Shown here: piece by piece, positions 28,282-37,404 of the stretch
Layout: every line of letters starts with the position of its first letter
Numbering within the stretch: position 1 is the first letter of the stretch
Assembly (NCBI GenBank): GCA_913049685.1
Contig: CAJWZD010000007.1
Coordinates: 1 to 64,000, forward strand
Source: an uncultured Fidelibacterota bacterium
Lineage (GTDB): Bacteria; Fidelibacterota; Marinisomatia; Marinisomatales; TCS55
DNA: 64,000 nucleotides
Reading direction: 5' to 3'
The notes under the pieces: generated by a model
What the model was told of the DNA's origin: nothing
The model's input: the letters and a program-made list of their open reading frames with translations, nothing else
The model's database searches: none
Position numbers and translations under genes: made by a program

Positions 28282-28874
28282 AAAATCTTGATAATCTTGG
28301 CAGAATCATATTGGCATCTCAATCACCAAGAAGAAAATATATCTTAAAAAAAATAAATCTAGACTTTAAGGTTATTCCGAGTGACATTATTGAAGATTTT
28401 GATGAAACAAGCCCCTCAACACTTGTACAAACCTGTGCTTTTGAAAAAGCGAAAAAGGTCTCTATGGATAATCTAAACAATTTGGTTATTGGGGCTGACA
28501 CAGTTGTGGTATTGGATAAAATAATAATGGGAAAACCACGCAATGTTAACGAAAGTCGAGAAATGTTATGTATGCTTTCTGGCAAAACTCACAAAGTTTT
28601 TACTGGAGTTTCTATTCAAAATATTAATAAGAATATAAATGAATTATTTTACAGTATGACTGAGGTTGAACTGCATATTATTCCTGATAATATTATTAAC
28701 TATTATATTAAAAATTATGAACCATATGATAAAGCTGGAAGCTATGGAATTCAAGACTGGTTTTCATCTCAAATTAAAAAAATTAACGGATGCTATTACA
28801 ATGTTATGGGTCTACCTCTATCAAAAGTTTTTAAGTGCTTATATGACCTTTCAGTGAATAATTTAAATGATTAA
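28278..28874 (+). CDS. maf: Maf-family nucleoside triphosphate pyrophosphatase
   Basis: A 198-aa house-cleaning nucleotide pyrophosphatase that hydrolyses dTTP/UTP or modified nucleotides; also linked to septum formation. The substrate-site motif ILASQSPRRKYIL, VIGADTVVVLD, GKPRN and the C-terminal YDKAGSYGIQ and MGLPLSKV are all present. It overlaps the end of porU by four bases and precedes rodZ and the dcw cluster, fitting a division context. Confidence 0.93.
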   Translation: MKNLDNLGRIILASQSPRRKYILKKINLDFKVIPSDIIEDFDETSPSTLVQTCAFEKAKKVSMDNLNNLVIGADTVVVLDKIIMGKPRNVNESREMLCMLSGKTHKVFTGVSIQNINKNINELFYSMTEVELHIIPDNIINYYIKNYEPYDKAGSYGIQDWFSSQIKKINGCYYNVMGLPLSKVFKCLYDLSVNNLND

Positions 28875-28895
28875 AATTAAACACAATTCAATAAT

Positions 28896-29735
28896 TTGAC
28901 TGAATTTTATAAAGATTTAAAAACTATACGCACTGAAAAAGGCATAGAGCTAGAAAAAATCCACGAAAGGACAAAAATTAGCCTTTCAGCTCTTCATGCA
29001 ATTGAAAAAGGGAAATTTGATCAACTGCCATATACATATGTCCGGCTTTTTATAAGGGCATATGCAGTTGAAATTGGTGTTGATCCTGAAGATGTATTAA
29101 ATGATCTAGATGTTTACTTAGGCAATAAAACCCTGCCCAAAAAAAAGAGTAACAAATCAGCTGTTAAGTTCAAAATTGAAGAAAAAAAATCAACACCTGA
29201 TGCAAAGATCAAAAAGAATCAGATATCTAAAAGGCCGTCGATATCTATTCGTTCAGATATCATTAAGAGTATTTTTGTAATTGCAACCCTGCTCTTTGCT
29301 CTTTACATAATATTATCAATCAATAGAGATACCGAAGATTTTAACACTAAAACTTCATATGAAAGCGAATTTGAAGAAGAGGGCCCCATAAGCGATCAAA
29401 TGCTAGATGAAGGATATATTAAAATCTCTGAAACCAAGCAAGCCTTAAAGACTTCAGCTCCATACTCTATTAACCTTACTACCGATCAAAGGCTTTGGTA
29501 TGAAATTAAAACCGATGACCTATTAAGCTCTGAACAAGTTTTGCCTGCAGGCGACAATCATCTACATCGCTTTAATAGTGCAATAAATATTAAATTTAAT
29601 CAAACTCTTGGATTAAACCTTAACTTGAACGGTAGCACTATAAGTATTTTAAAATCAGATATTTATCCAATTCGAGTTTTGATTTCAGTACCTAAAAAAA
29701 CTGTTATAGTTCAAAAGTTCTCCCCCAAGAAGTAA
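28896..29735 (+). CDS. rodZ: RodZ-like helix-turn-helix membrane protein
   Basis: A 279-aa protein. The N-terminal Xre-type HTH at about 8-70 (LKTIRTEKGIELEKIHERTKIS, then YVRLFIRAYAVEIG) is followed by a lysine-rich linker, one transmembrane helix at about 127-146 (SIFVIATLLFALYIILSI), and a periplasmic domain of DUF4115 style. RodZ links MreB to the envelope and shapes cells. The only usable start in frame is TTG at 28896; no ATG is available upstream. It is the last gene before the mraZ promoter. Confidence 0.85.
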   Translation: MTEFYKDLKTIRTEKGIELEKIHERTKISLSALHAIEKGKFDQLPYTYVRLFIRAYAVEIGVDPEDVLNDLDVYLGNKTLPKKKSNKSAVKFKIEEKKSTPDAKIKKNQISKRPSISIRSDIIKSIFVIATLLFALYIILSINRDTEDFNTKTSYESEFEEEGPISDQMLDEGYIKISETKQALKTSAPYSINLTTDQRLWYEIKTDDLLSSEQVLPAGDNHLHRFNSAINIKFNQTLGLNLNLNGSTISILKSDIYPIRVLISVPKKTVIVQKFSPKK

Positions 29736-29749
29736 AACAATACCATCAC

Positions 29750-29795
29750 TTACAAACTTTTGTTAATCCATTTCTGGATTAACAAAAGTTTGTAA
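29750..29795. repeat. Perfect 21-bp inverted repeat with 4-nt loop
   Basis: The arm TTACAAACTTTTGTTAATCC plus A at 29750-29770 is exactly complementary to 29775-29795, around the loop TTTC. It lies between rodZ and the mraZ promoter. No T-run follows on either strand, so it is not a standard intrinsic terminator. A symmetrical protein-binding site, a transcript-end hairpin, or an attenuating structure are all possible. Confidence 0.9.
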
Positions 29796-29801
29796 TAATC
29801 A

Positions 29802-29831
29802 TTGACAAATGTGGGTTATATACAATATATT
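29802..29831 (+). promoter_or_regulatory. Predicted promoter of the dcw cluster
   Basis: A perfect -35 TTGACA at 29802-29807 is followed after 18 bases by TATATT at 29826-29831 (five of six consensus bases). It lies seven bases after the 21-bp hairpin and 37 bases before the mraZ ATG. The MraZ-type boxes overlap and flank it. Confidence 0.65.
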
Positions 29832-29847
29832 GTGGGTAATAGTGGGT
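29812..29847 (+). promoter_or_regulatory. MraZ operator: three TGGGT boxes
   Basis: TGGGT occurs at 29812-29816, 29833-29837 and 29843-29847. The last two are separated by exactly five bases, the spacing known for TGGGN repeats bound by MraZ in E. coli. The first box is 21 bases, about two helical turns, upstream of the second and lies between the -35 and -10. The placement predicts MraZ autorepression of the cluster. Confidence 0.7.
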
Positions 29848-29867
29848 TAATATCCCTTTATTTTAAC

Positions 29868-30332
29868 ATGACATTAAACAAAAACACATTTATTGGTGAA
29901 TATAGTTATACGCTAGATGCAAAAAGTAGAATCAATATTCCATCAAAATTCCGAAATTCTTTAAGCAAGGACAATAAAGGGTCTCTAGTTGTTACAAGAG
30001 GAATGGATAAATGTGCATGGATATACCCGCTTGTTATATGGAAGTCAATTGAGGATGAACTCAGGAAGCTCTCATCTCTTTCAAGCGTGAATAGATCATT
30101 TATAAGAAACACTGTTCGTCATGCTTCAATATCAAAGCTTGACAAGCAAGGCAGAATAGCTTTGAATCAAAACATAATAAAATTTTCAAACATTAAAAAA
30201 AATGCCTTAATAATAGGCATGGTGAATAAGATCGAAATTTGGGATCCATCCTATCTTTCAAAAATTGATAATAATTTTAATAAGATAGATTCTAATCAAT
30301 TTGATGAACTTTCAGATAAAATCATTCTCTAA
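29868..30332 (+). CDS. mraZ: Transcriptional regulator MraZ
   Basis: DNA-binding regulator of the division/cell-wall cluster, 154 aa from the chosen start. It has two AbrB-like half-domains: GEYSYTLDAKSRINIPSKFR at about 9-28, and LDKQGRIALNQ near residue 110. The ORF track begins at TTG 29802, but that would lie inside the -35 element and add 22 untypical residues. ATG 29868 gives the usual family N-terminus. Its own promoter carries TGGGT boxes, so autoregulation is likely. Confidence 0.93.
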   Translation: MTLNKNTFIGEYSYTLDAKSRINIPSKFRNSLSKDNKGSLVVTRGMDKCAWIYPLVIWKSIEDELRKLSSLSSVNRSFIRNTVRHASISKLDKQGRIALNQNIIKFSNIKKNALIIGMVNKIEIWDPSYLSKIDNNFNKIDSNQFDELSDKIIL

Positions 30333-30337
30333 TCTAT

Positions 30338-31228
30338 ATGTCAGATATGCAGGGATATTTACAACACCACGCCCCTGTTATGACTACAGAAGTTTTAAAA
30401 TTACTGAATCTAAAAAAAGATGGTATTTATATTGATGGAACAATTGGAGCAGGTGGCCACACCTTTGAGATCCTTTCAAAGCTTTCACCAAACGGAAAAG
30501 TGATTGGACTGGATCGTGATATTGAGGCCTTGGAACTTTCCTATCAAAGACTTATTTCGTTTAAAGAGCAAATCAACCTTCATCACAGTTCGTATCATAA
30601 AATACCAAATATTATGAAGAAAAATAATATTACTGGAGTTGATGGAATCCTACTTGACCTTGGCTTATCATCCATGCAACTAGATTTAGAGGATCGAGGC
30701 TTCTCTTTTCAAAAAAATAGCAGGGTAGATATGAGATTTGACCAAACAGAGGGTGAAACAGCTTCTGAGCTTATAAATAGACTGAATCAAGAAGAATTGG
30801 CAAACATTATTTATGAATTTGGAGAAGAAAGAAGATCCAGAAGAATCGCTAAATCAATTAAAAAAAGTAACACTATAAATACTACTATAGATCTTGCGGA
30901 TGCTATTAAAAAGTCAACACCTCTAAACCAAAGAAATAAAACCTTAGCAAGAGTTTTTCAAGCCATTCGCATTGCAGTTAATGGTGAAATTGAAAAATTA
31001 AAAATCTTTTTGGATATATTTTTACAATATTTGAATAAAGAGGGACGGCTTGTTATAATGTCATATCATTCTATTGAAGATAGAATTGTAAAAAACTTTT
31101 TTCGTGAATTGAAAAAAAGAAATAAAGCCTTCGTTTTAACAAAAAAACCCCTTACCCCTTCCACAGAAGAAATACAGCTTAACAGAAGATCTCGAAGCGC
31201 TAAAGTTAGAGCGTTAGAAAAAAAATAA
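30338..31228 (+). CDS. rsmH: 16S rRNA (cytosine1402-N4)-methyltransferase RsmH
   Basis: SAM-dependent methyltransferase (formerly MraW) acting on C1402 of 16S rRNA, 296 aa. The N-terminal HHAPVMTTEVLKLL, SAM-binding DGTIGAGGHT, LLDLGLSSMQLD, RGFSFQ and C-terminal RLVIMSYHSIEDRIVK are all conserved. It follows mraZ by five bases, the standard order of the cluster. Confidence 0.97.
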   Translation: MSDMQGYLQHHAPVMTTEVLKLLNLKKDGIYIDGTIGAGGHTFEILSKLSPNGKVIGLDRDIEALELSYQRLISFKEQINLHHSSYHKIPNIMKKNNITGVDGILLDLGLSSMQLDLEDRGFSFQKNSRVDMRFDQTEGETASELINRLNQEELANIIYEFGEERRSRRIAKSIKKSNTINTTIDLADAIKKSTPLNQRNKTLARVFQAIRIAVNGEIEKLKIFLDIFLQYLNKEGRLVIMSYHSIEDRIVKNFFRELKKRNKAFVLTKKPLTPSTEEIQLNRRSRSAKVRALEKK

Positions 31229-31229
31229 A

Positions 31230-31568
31230 ATGGCAAATACAAAAAGAAGAAGAAGATCAAGAAAAAATAGAGAATATTTGCAAAGCTTTTTATTCTTTTG
31301 CAGTTCGATTTTATCAATCGCAGGACTACTGATATATTTATGGGTTTACACTGAAATTGATGAAACAGTGATTAATATTGAAACACAAAAACAGGTTGCC
31401 TTTGAACTAAGAAACACCATCGACGAGCTTGAAATCGAAATATCAAAATTATCTCGAGGTGATAGAATTTCATACGTAGCAAGAACTGAGCTCGGTATGA
31501 TTCCAGCAAAGCCTGAAACAATAATGATTTATGTAGGTCAAAAAGATATTGCTCTTCTAAATGACTAA
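31230..31568 (+). CDS. ftsL: FtsL-like cell division protein
   Basis: A 112-aa bitopic protein. A basic N-terminus (KRRRRSRKNREYL) precedes one transmembrane helix (FLFFCSSILSIAGLLIYLWVY) and a periplasmic coiled coil (FELRNTIDELEIEISKLS) ending in a Tyr/Arg/Glu-Leu-Gly-Met motif typical of FtsL/DivIC proteins. Sequence similarity in this family is low, so the call rests on topology and on the position between rsmH and ftsI, whose start overlaps it. Confidence 0.82.
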   Translation: MANTKRRRRSRKNREYLQSFLFFCSSILSIAGLLIYLWVYTEIDETVINIETQKQVAFELRNTIDELEIEISKLSRGDRISYVARTELGMIPAKPETIMIYVGQKDIALLND

Positions 31569-33522
31569 AAGCTATCATAAATACCGCTCACGCATAATAT
31601 TTATTTCGTTAGGATTTTTGCTTATTTGGGCAGGGCTGTCTATGCGATTAATTAAAATAATGGTGATTGATGGATCCCATTACAGAACAATAGGCTTTAA
31701 GCAGAGCAAAAGGCAAGAACCTCTTATTGCAGTAAGAGGAAATATTTTTGATAAAAACGAAGTACAGTTAACAAAAAATATTATTCATTATTCTGTCGGG
31801 GTTCATGCAGAAAAAGTAAGAGACATAGATCGAATCGCAACTTCTCTTTCAAACATAACTGGGCGTGATTTTAATTTTTATTCTAAAAAATTAAATAACA
31901 AAAAAAGAGGTTACCAGGTATTAGAATTAAAGGTTAGTAGAAAAATTGGAGAGCAAATTGAAAAGGAACTCCCTGAACTTATAACAAGTAAAAATTCAAG
32001 GCGCTCGTACCCACATTCAAATATTGCAAGCCAAATTATTGGTTTTACTAATGATGATGATTCTGGTTTAGTAGGAATTGAAAGATATTATGAAAAATAT
32101 TTATCTGGAACAGATGGTTGGGTTGTTAAGCAAAAAAATGTTGCGGGAAGAAAAGGATCATTTTATAAGTCAAGCTTTCCAATTAAAGAACCAATTGAAG
32201 GGTCTAATATTCAATTAACAATTGATATTGAATACCAAAGTATTTTGCAGGAAGAACTGCAAAGAAGAATAGATGAATCCGATGCTAAAGGTGCTATGGG
32301 TATTCTGATGAATCCTCAGAACGGGAATATTTTAGCCATGGCATCTTTGCCTGATTTTGACTTAAACAATCCCAATCAATATTCACTTGAGAATCAAAAA
32401 AACAAGGTTGTCACAGATCGATTTGAGCCTGGATCTACATATAAAATTGTTACTGCAACAGCTGCACTGGAATCTGGAAAGGTAAATAAATCAGATGAAT
32501 TTAATTGCGAAGAAGGTAAAGTAGAGATAGATGGTTGGACAATTTCTGATCATGAGCAATTTGGTGTACTAACATTTCCTCAGATTATTGCGAATTCTAG
32601 CAATGTTGGAATAATTAAGATTGCCCAAAAAATAGGAAGAGATCCTCTTTACAGCGCCTCTAAAAGCTATGGATTTGGTTCATATACTGGAATAGGATTC
32701 CCTGGAGAATCACAAGGAATCTTAAGAAAAAAAAGTGAATGGAACCATATGTCAGTAGCTTCGATTTCAATTGGGTATGAAGTTGCGGTTACTGTTTTAC
32801 AGATCGCTTCAGCATATGCCGCAATTGCAAATGGAGGCGTATTACTTAAGCCCCAGCTTGTTAAGCAAATTATTAACGAAAATGGCGATATAGTTTTTGC
32901 ATCAAAACCAAAGCCAATCAGAAAAATCACTAAACCTGAAATTATGGCTGAAATGAAAAATATTTTAGAAAAGGTTGTTAGCGAAGGTACTGGCACAAAA
33001 GCAAATATTGAAGGATGGTCAATTGCTGGAAAAACTGGTACAGCGCTTAAATACATGAATGGCTCATATTCGAAAAAATATATTTCTAATTTTGCAGGTT
33101 TTTTTCCATCTGAAAACCCTCAGGTTGTTGGTGTTGTGGTCTTGGATGAGCCCAAACACGGTTTGCATTGGGGAGGATATGGCGCAGCTCCACTTTTTAA
33201 AAGAATAGCACAAAGAATTATAAATTTAGATGACACTTTTAAACATTATAAAAAAAATGAGGATTTTTCACGCGGTGCTTTGGCTTTAAATGAGAATGAT
33301 GCTTTGCCAGCTTTAATGACCAAAAATACTTATACCCCTTACACAGATGGATATGTAATTATACCTGATGTAAGAGGCATGAGTATTAAAAAAGCTAAAA
33401 AACTTCTAATTAAAAATAAATTAAAGCCAAAATTTGCTGGCTCAGGCAAAGTTGTTTGGCAGAATCCCAAACCTGGAACAAAAAAACTCCCAGGAACCTT
33501 ATTGGATATGGGCCTCAAGTAG
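31561..33522 (+). CDS. ftsI: Penicillin-binding protein, FtsI/PBP3 type, with PASTA domain
   Basis: Septal transpeptidase that crosslinks peptidoglycan, 653 aa. One N-terminal transmembrane helix is followed by a PBP dimerisation domain (RGNIFDKN). The transpeptidase domain has Ser292 in GSTYK, SSN in ANSSNVG, and KTG in AGKTGTA. A single C-terminal PASTA domain lies at about 597-653 (IPDVRGMSIKKAKKLL). The PASTA extension is absent from E. coli FtsI but known in other phyla. It overlaps ftsL by eight bases. Confidence 0.96.
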   Translation: MTKSYHKYRSRIIFISLGFLLIWAGLSMRLIKIMVIDGSHYRTIGFKQSKRQEPLIAVRGNIFDKNEVQLTKNIIHYSVGVHAEKVRDIDRIATSLSNITGRDFNFYSKKLNNKKRGYQVLELKVSRKIGEQIEKELPELITSKNSRRSYPHSNIASQIIGFTNDDDSGLVGIERYYEKYLSGTDGWVVKQKNVAGRKGSFYKSSFPIKEPIEGSNIQLTIDIEYQSILQEELQRRIDESDAKGAMGILMNPQNGNILAMASLPDFDLNNPNQYSLENQKNKVVTDRFEPGSTYKIVTATAALESGKVNKSDEFNCEEGKVEIDGWTISDHEQFGVLTFPQIIANSSNVGIIKIAQKIGRDPLYSASKSYGFGSYTGIGFPGESQGILRKKSEWNHMSVASISIGYEVAVTVLQIASAYAAIANGGVLLKPQLVKQIINENGDIVFASKPKPIRKITKPEIMAEMKNILEKVVSEGTGTKANIEGWSIAGKTGTALKYMNGSYSKKYISNFAGFFPSENPQVVGVVVLDEPKHGLHWGGYGAAPLFKRIAQRIINLDDTFKHYKKNEDFSRGALALNENDALPALMTKNTYTPYTDGYVIIPDVRGMSIKKAKKLLIKNKLKPKFAGSGKVVWQNPKPGTKKLPGTLLDMGLK

Positions 33523-34964
33523 TGAAATTAGATTCTTTAATAAAAGATATAGTTCAGGATAAGAATGATATATCAGATGTTAATATCAATAAAATCTGCA
33601 CTAGCTCAAAAGATGCTAAAAAGGGAAGTTTGTTTGTTGCAATCAATGGAACTGTAAATGATGGGCATGATTTTATAAATGAGGCAGTTGAAAATGGTGC
33701 ATCTGCAGTAATTTCAAATGGCAAAAATGTTAGCAAACTTTCTGTTCCAAACATAAAAGTAAGTAATACTCGGCTAGCTGCAAGCAGAGTATCTGCAGAA
33801 TTTTACAACTATCCTTCGAAAGAACTTAAAGTAGTTGGAATAACAGGAACGAATGGCAAAACCACAACTGCTTCATTGATTTATTCAATTTTAAAATCTG
33901 CCAACTATAAAGTTGCTCAAATAGGAACACTGGGTCTTATTGCAGATGGCTATGACAAAAATAAAACATTAACAACCCCTGATCCTATAACGCTACATAA
34001 GATACTAAGAAACCTTTCGGATGATAATTTCTCCCATGTCGTAATGGAAGTCTCATCACATGCGTTAGACCAATTAAGGGTTGCAGATATTGATTTTGAT
34101 ATATCTGTATTTACAAATTTATCAAACGAGCATTTAGACTACCACAATGATATGGAAACATATTTCAGAGCAAAATCCAAGCTTTTTAGAATGATGCCAA
34201 TTACAAGCACTTCAATTATAAATGTAGATGACGAATATGGTGCAAGAATAAAAAATGAGTCCTCTGCACCAGTAATAAGCATTTCAACGAAAAATAAGTC
34301 AGATATTTTTTTTAAAAAAATTAATTACTCTCTTGAAGGGATAAATGGATTAATAAGAGCTGGAAATGAAGAGATTGCCTTCAATTCTAAATTAATTGGA
34401 GAATTTAATGCTGAAAATATTATATCTGCAGCAAGCGTTGGGATTGCTTTAAATATCGGCTTAAAGAAAATTGAAAATGGAATCAATAATGTAAAGGTAA
34501 TAGATGGACGAATGGAGGTTTTTAAAACTAGTGGTAATAAAAATATTGTTGTTGATTATGCACATACTCCTGATTCTTATATCAAAGTTTTATCTACAAT
34601 CAAAAAATTGATTGGCAAAAAAAAGAAGGTGTACGTTTTATTTGGGTGTGGTGGTAACAGAGACAATTCAAAACGAAATAAAATGGGTAAAATTGCTGCC
34701 GATTTTGCAGAAAAATTATGGATTACACCTGATAATCCAAGATTTGAAAATATCGATGAAATTAATTTAGAAATCACTAAAGGACTTAATGCTAATAAAT
34801 ATGAGATCTTCAATGACAGAGAATTTGGCCTGAAAAAAGCTATATCTAAAATGAAGAGTAATGATACTTTAGTTGTTTTAGGAAAAGGAAGAGAAGATTA
34901 TCAAGACATTAAGGGGAAAAAGATAGAATACTCTGATATTGAAATAATTGAGAAATATTTATGA
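33522..34964 (+). CDS. murE: UDP-MurNAc-L-Ala-D-Glu:2,6-diaminopimelate ligase
   Basis: Adds the third residue of the peptidoglycan stem, 480 aa. The ATP loop GITGTNGKTTTAS and the DNPR motif (ITPDNPRFENI) are present; DNPR indicates meso-diaminopimelate rather than lysine. The start is taken as GTG 33522, which shares TAGTG with the ftsI stop and gives the family-like N-terminus VKLDSLIKDI. The TTG start of the track at 33456 would overlap ftsI by 67 bases. Confidence 0.96.
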   Translation: MKLDSLIKDIVQDKNDISDVNINKICTSSKDAKKGSLFVAINGTVNDGHDFINEAVENGASAVISNGKNVSKLSVPNIKVSNTRLAASRVSAEFYNYPSKELKVVGITGTNGKTTTASLIYSILKSANYKVAQIGTLGLIADGYDKNKTLTTPDPITLHKILRNLSDDNFSHVVMEVSSHALDQLRVADIDFDISVFTNLSNEHLDYHNDMETYFRAKSKLFRMMPITSTSIINVDDEYGARIKNESSAPVISISTKNKSDIFFKKINYSLEGINGLIRAGNEEIAFNSKLIGEFNAENIISAASVGIALNIGLKKIENGINNVKVIDGRMEVFKTSGNKNIVVDYAHTPDSYIKVLSTIKKLIGKKKKVYVLFGCGGNRDNSKRNKMGKIAADFAEKLWITPDNPRFENIDEINLEITKGLNANKYEIFNDREFGLKKAISKMKSNDTLVVLGKGREDYQDIKGKKIEYSDIEIIEKYL

Positions 34965-36304
34965 GAATAAATCTTCCAAATTCTAGAACATTTTCAAAGA
35001 TTTTCACGAAAGCGATTGGTGCGGATATAGTTGAAAATATCAATGGCATTACAACTGATAGTAGAGAAATTCAAAAAGGCGACCTATATATAGCTATCAA
35101 AGGTGAGAATGTTGATGGTACTATATTTTTAAATGATGTTTTTAAAAAAGGTGCGTTATGCGCAATCGTTTCTGAGCTTATACCTGATGTAAATGGAAAT
35201 CAAATTGAAGTTTCAGATACAGTTAAGGCTATAGGTAAAGTTGCCACTGAATGGAGGTCGCAATATGATATACCTGTAATTGGAATTACTGGTACTAATG
35301 GGAAGACATCAACGAAAGAACTTCTAAAGCACATACTTTCTTCAAAATTTGATATTCATGCTACGGAAGGAAATTATAATACATCTATCGGTCTTCCGCT
35401 TACCTTGTTGCAGCTAACTAGTTTTCATGGAGCATCAATCCTTGAAATGGGTGCCAATCAAATTGGTGATATTGATATACTAGCAAAGATAGCCAAACCA
35501 AATATTGGACTTATTACAAATATAGCTCCCGCGCATCTTGAAGGGTTTGGAAGCATTGATGCTGTAGCAAAAACCAAGGCTGCCATTTTTGAAAATTTAC
35601 ATGATGGCATTGCATTTATAAATTATGCTGATGATAAAGTGCGCAAGATTAAGGCGCCTAGTAAATCTATTTCTTTTGGAATAAATCCTGATTGCGATTA
35701 TCCTGCAGACATTCATTATGATGAAGATGGTACAATTACTTTGACCATAAACGCCGAAGAAATACCCACCTTCTCACCAAATCTATCTTTTGCCAAAAAT
35801 ATAATTGCCTGTACTGCAATAGCAAGAGAGCTAGGTGTTGAATGGGATGCAATTAAAGATAGGGTGCACACATTTATTCCCCCAAAAGGAAGATGTGAGG
35901 TTAAAAATAATGGATCTTATATAGTTATAGATGACACATATAATGCAAATCTTGAATCAACCGTAGCAGCTATTGATTATCTAAGCGCGTTTTCAGGTGA
36001 AGGAAAAAAGATTTTTATTTTTGGCGATATGCTTGAACTTGGCGACCTTTCAGTTGATCAACATATGGCTGTAGGTAGAAAGTGTGATGAAATAAATCTA
36101 GAAGCAGTTTTAACCTATGGAAATCATACTTACTCAACTAACGAAGCAATTAAAAAAGTTAAAATCAACCATCATTTTAAGACTAAAACAGAGCTATCTG
36201 AATTCGCAAGCGAAATAATCTCACCCAAGGATAAAGTGCTTGTGAAAGGGTCAAGAGGAATGAAAATGGAAACGATAGTGGAAAGATTATTAGAGATAAA
36301 ATGA
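34961..36304 (+). CDS. murF: UDP-MurNAc-tripeptide:D-Ala-D-Ala ligase
   Basis: Adds D-Ala-D-Ala to complete the UDP-MurNAc-pentapeptide, 447 aa. The ATP loop is GITGTNGKTSTKE. Other family segments are EMGANQIGDI, NIAPAHLEGFGS, DDTYNANLES and GDMLELG. ATGA overlap with murE and with mraY on either side indicates coupled translation. Confidence 0.96.
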   Translation: MRINLPNSRTFSKIFTKAIGADIVENINGITTDSREIQKGDLYIAIKGENVDGTIFLNDVFKKGALCAIVSELIPDVNGNQIEVSDTVKAIGKVATEWRSQYDIPVIGITGTNGKTSTKELLKHILSSKFDIHATEGNYNTSIGLPLTLLQLTSFHGASILEMGANQIGDIDILAKIAKPNIGLITNIAPAHLEGFGSIDAVAKTKAAIFENLHDGIAFINYADDKVRKIKAPSKSISFGINPDCDYPADIHYDEDGTITLTINAEEIPTFSPNLSFAKNIIACTAIARELGVEWDAIKDRVHTFIPPKGRCEVKNNGSYIVIDDTYNANLESTVAAIDYLSAFSGEGKKIFIFGDMLELGDLSVDQHMAVGRKCDEINLEAVLTYGNHTYSTNEAIKKVKINHHFKTKTELSEFASEIISPKDKVLVKGSRGMKMETIVERLLEIK

Positions 36305-37404
36305 TTTATAATTTTCTTGAGCCACTAAAAGAAGTCTTCTCGCCCCTTAATGTTTTTCAATATATTACTTTTAGAAGCGCTGCGGCAGCTATTCTGGCGC
36401 TTTTTATTAGCTTCATCCTCGGACCGGTCATAATTCGAAAACTTCGTCAAAATCAAATTGGTGAAGAAATTCGAGAACATGGCCCGGAGAGCCATATAAA
36501 AAAGAGAGGCACTCCAACAATGGGGGGGTTAATTATCCTTACAGCAATTATCCTCCCCACTCTTCTTCTTGCTGATCTGCAAAACTCATATATTCAGATT
36601 GTTCTGATTTCAATTATTTGGATGGGTCTAATTGGTTTTCTTGATGACTACCTAAAAACAATCAAAAAAATTAAAAGCGGTTTAGTAGCTAAATATAAAC
36701 TTGCGGGTCAAATTTCTCTTGGAGTGATAATTTCTTTTTGGATTTATAACACACCCACATGGGACAATTTTAGAACGGTAACATCAGTTCCATTTTTAAA
36801 AGACGCTGTAGTTGATTTTGGACTATTGTACCCTCTAATTATTATTTTAGTAATTACGGGATCATCAAATGCTGTCAATTTAACTGATGGTTTAGATGGA
36901 TTAGCTTCAGGTTTATTGGCAATATGTTTTACGGTATTTTCAGCAATTGCATATATAAGTGGTCGTATCGATTTTTCTGACTATCTGAACATTATTTATC
37001 TTCCTGGAGTTGGAGAATTAACTATTTTTTCCGCTGCTTGCGTCGGGGCATGTATAGGATATCTTTGGTTTAATGCTGCACCAGCTGAGGTTTTCATGGG
37101 AGATGTTGGGTCTCTATCAACAGGTGCGGCGTTGGGGACATTGGCAATTCTTCTTAAAAAAGAATTTTTGCTAGTCATAATTGGTGGTGTATTTGTAGCT
37201 GAAGCGCTATCAGTAATTCTTCAAGTATCATATTATAGATATACAAAGCGAAAATATGGAGAACCAAAAAAACTTTTTCTTATGACACCTTTCCATCACC
37301 ACTTTGAACTTAAGGGTTATCCTGAATCTAGGATTGTGATAAGATTCTGGATAGTGGGTCTATTGCTTGCTCTTTTAACTTTAACAACATTTAAAATCCG
37401 CTAA
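36301..37404 (+). CDS. mraY: Phospho-MurNAc-pentapeptide transferase
   Basis: Integral membrane enzyme making lipid I from UDP-MurNAc-pentapeptide and undecaprenyl phosphate, 367 aa with about ten helices. Conserved motifs are KKRGTPTMGGL, FLDDYLK, NAVNLTDGLDGLASG, FMGDVGSLSTGA and PFHHHFELKGYPE. Catalytic Asp residues and the His cluster are intact. Confidence 0.97.
   Translation: MIYNFLEPLKEVFSPLNVFQYITFRSAAAAILALFISFILGPVIIRKLRQNQIGEEIREHGPESHIKKRGTPTMGGLIILTAIILPTLLLADLQNSYIQIVLISIIWMGLIGFLDDYLKTIKKIKSGLVAKYKLAGQISLGVIISFWIYNTPTWDNFRTVTSVPFLKDAVVDFGLLYPLIIILVITGSSNAVNLTDGLDGLASGLLAICFTVFSAIAYISGRIDFSDYLNIIYLPGVGELTIFSAACVGACIGYLWFNAAPAEVFMGDVGSLSTGAALGTLAILLKKEFLLVIIGGVFVAEALSVILQVSYYRYTKRKYGEPKKLFLMTPFHHHFELKGYPESRIVIRFWIVGLLLALLTLTTFKIR

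Noticed and set aside
32667-33056. 129-aa antisense ORF within ftsI
   Set aside because: Mirror of the transpeptidase domain; hydrophobic translation is a by-product of codon composition.
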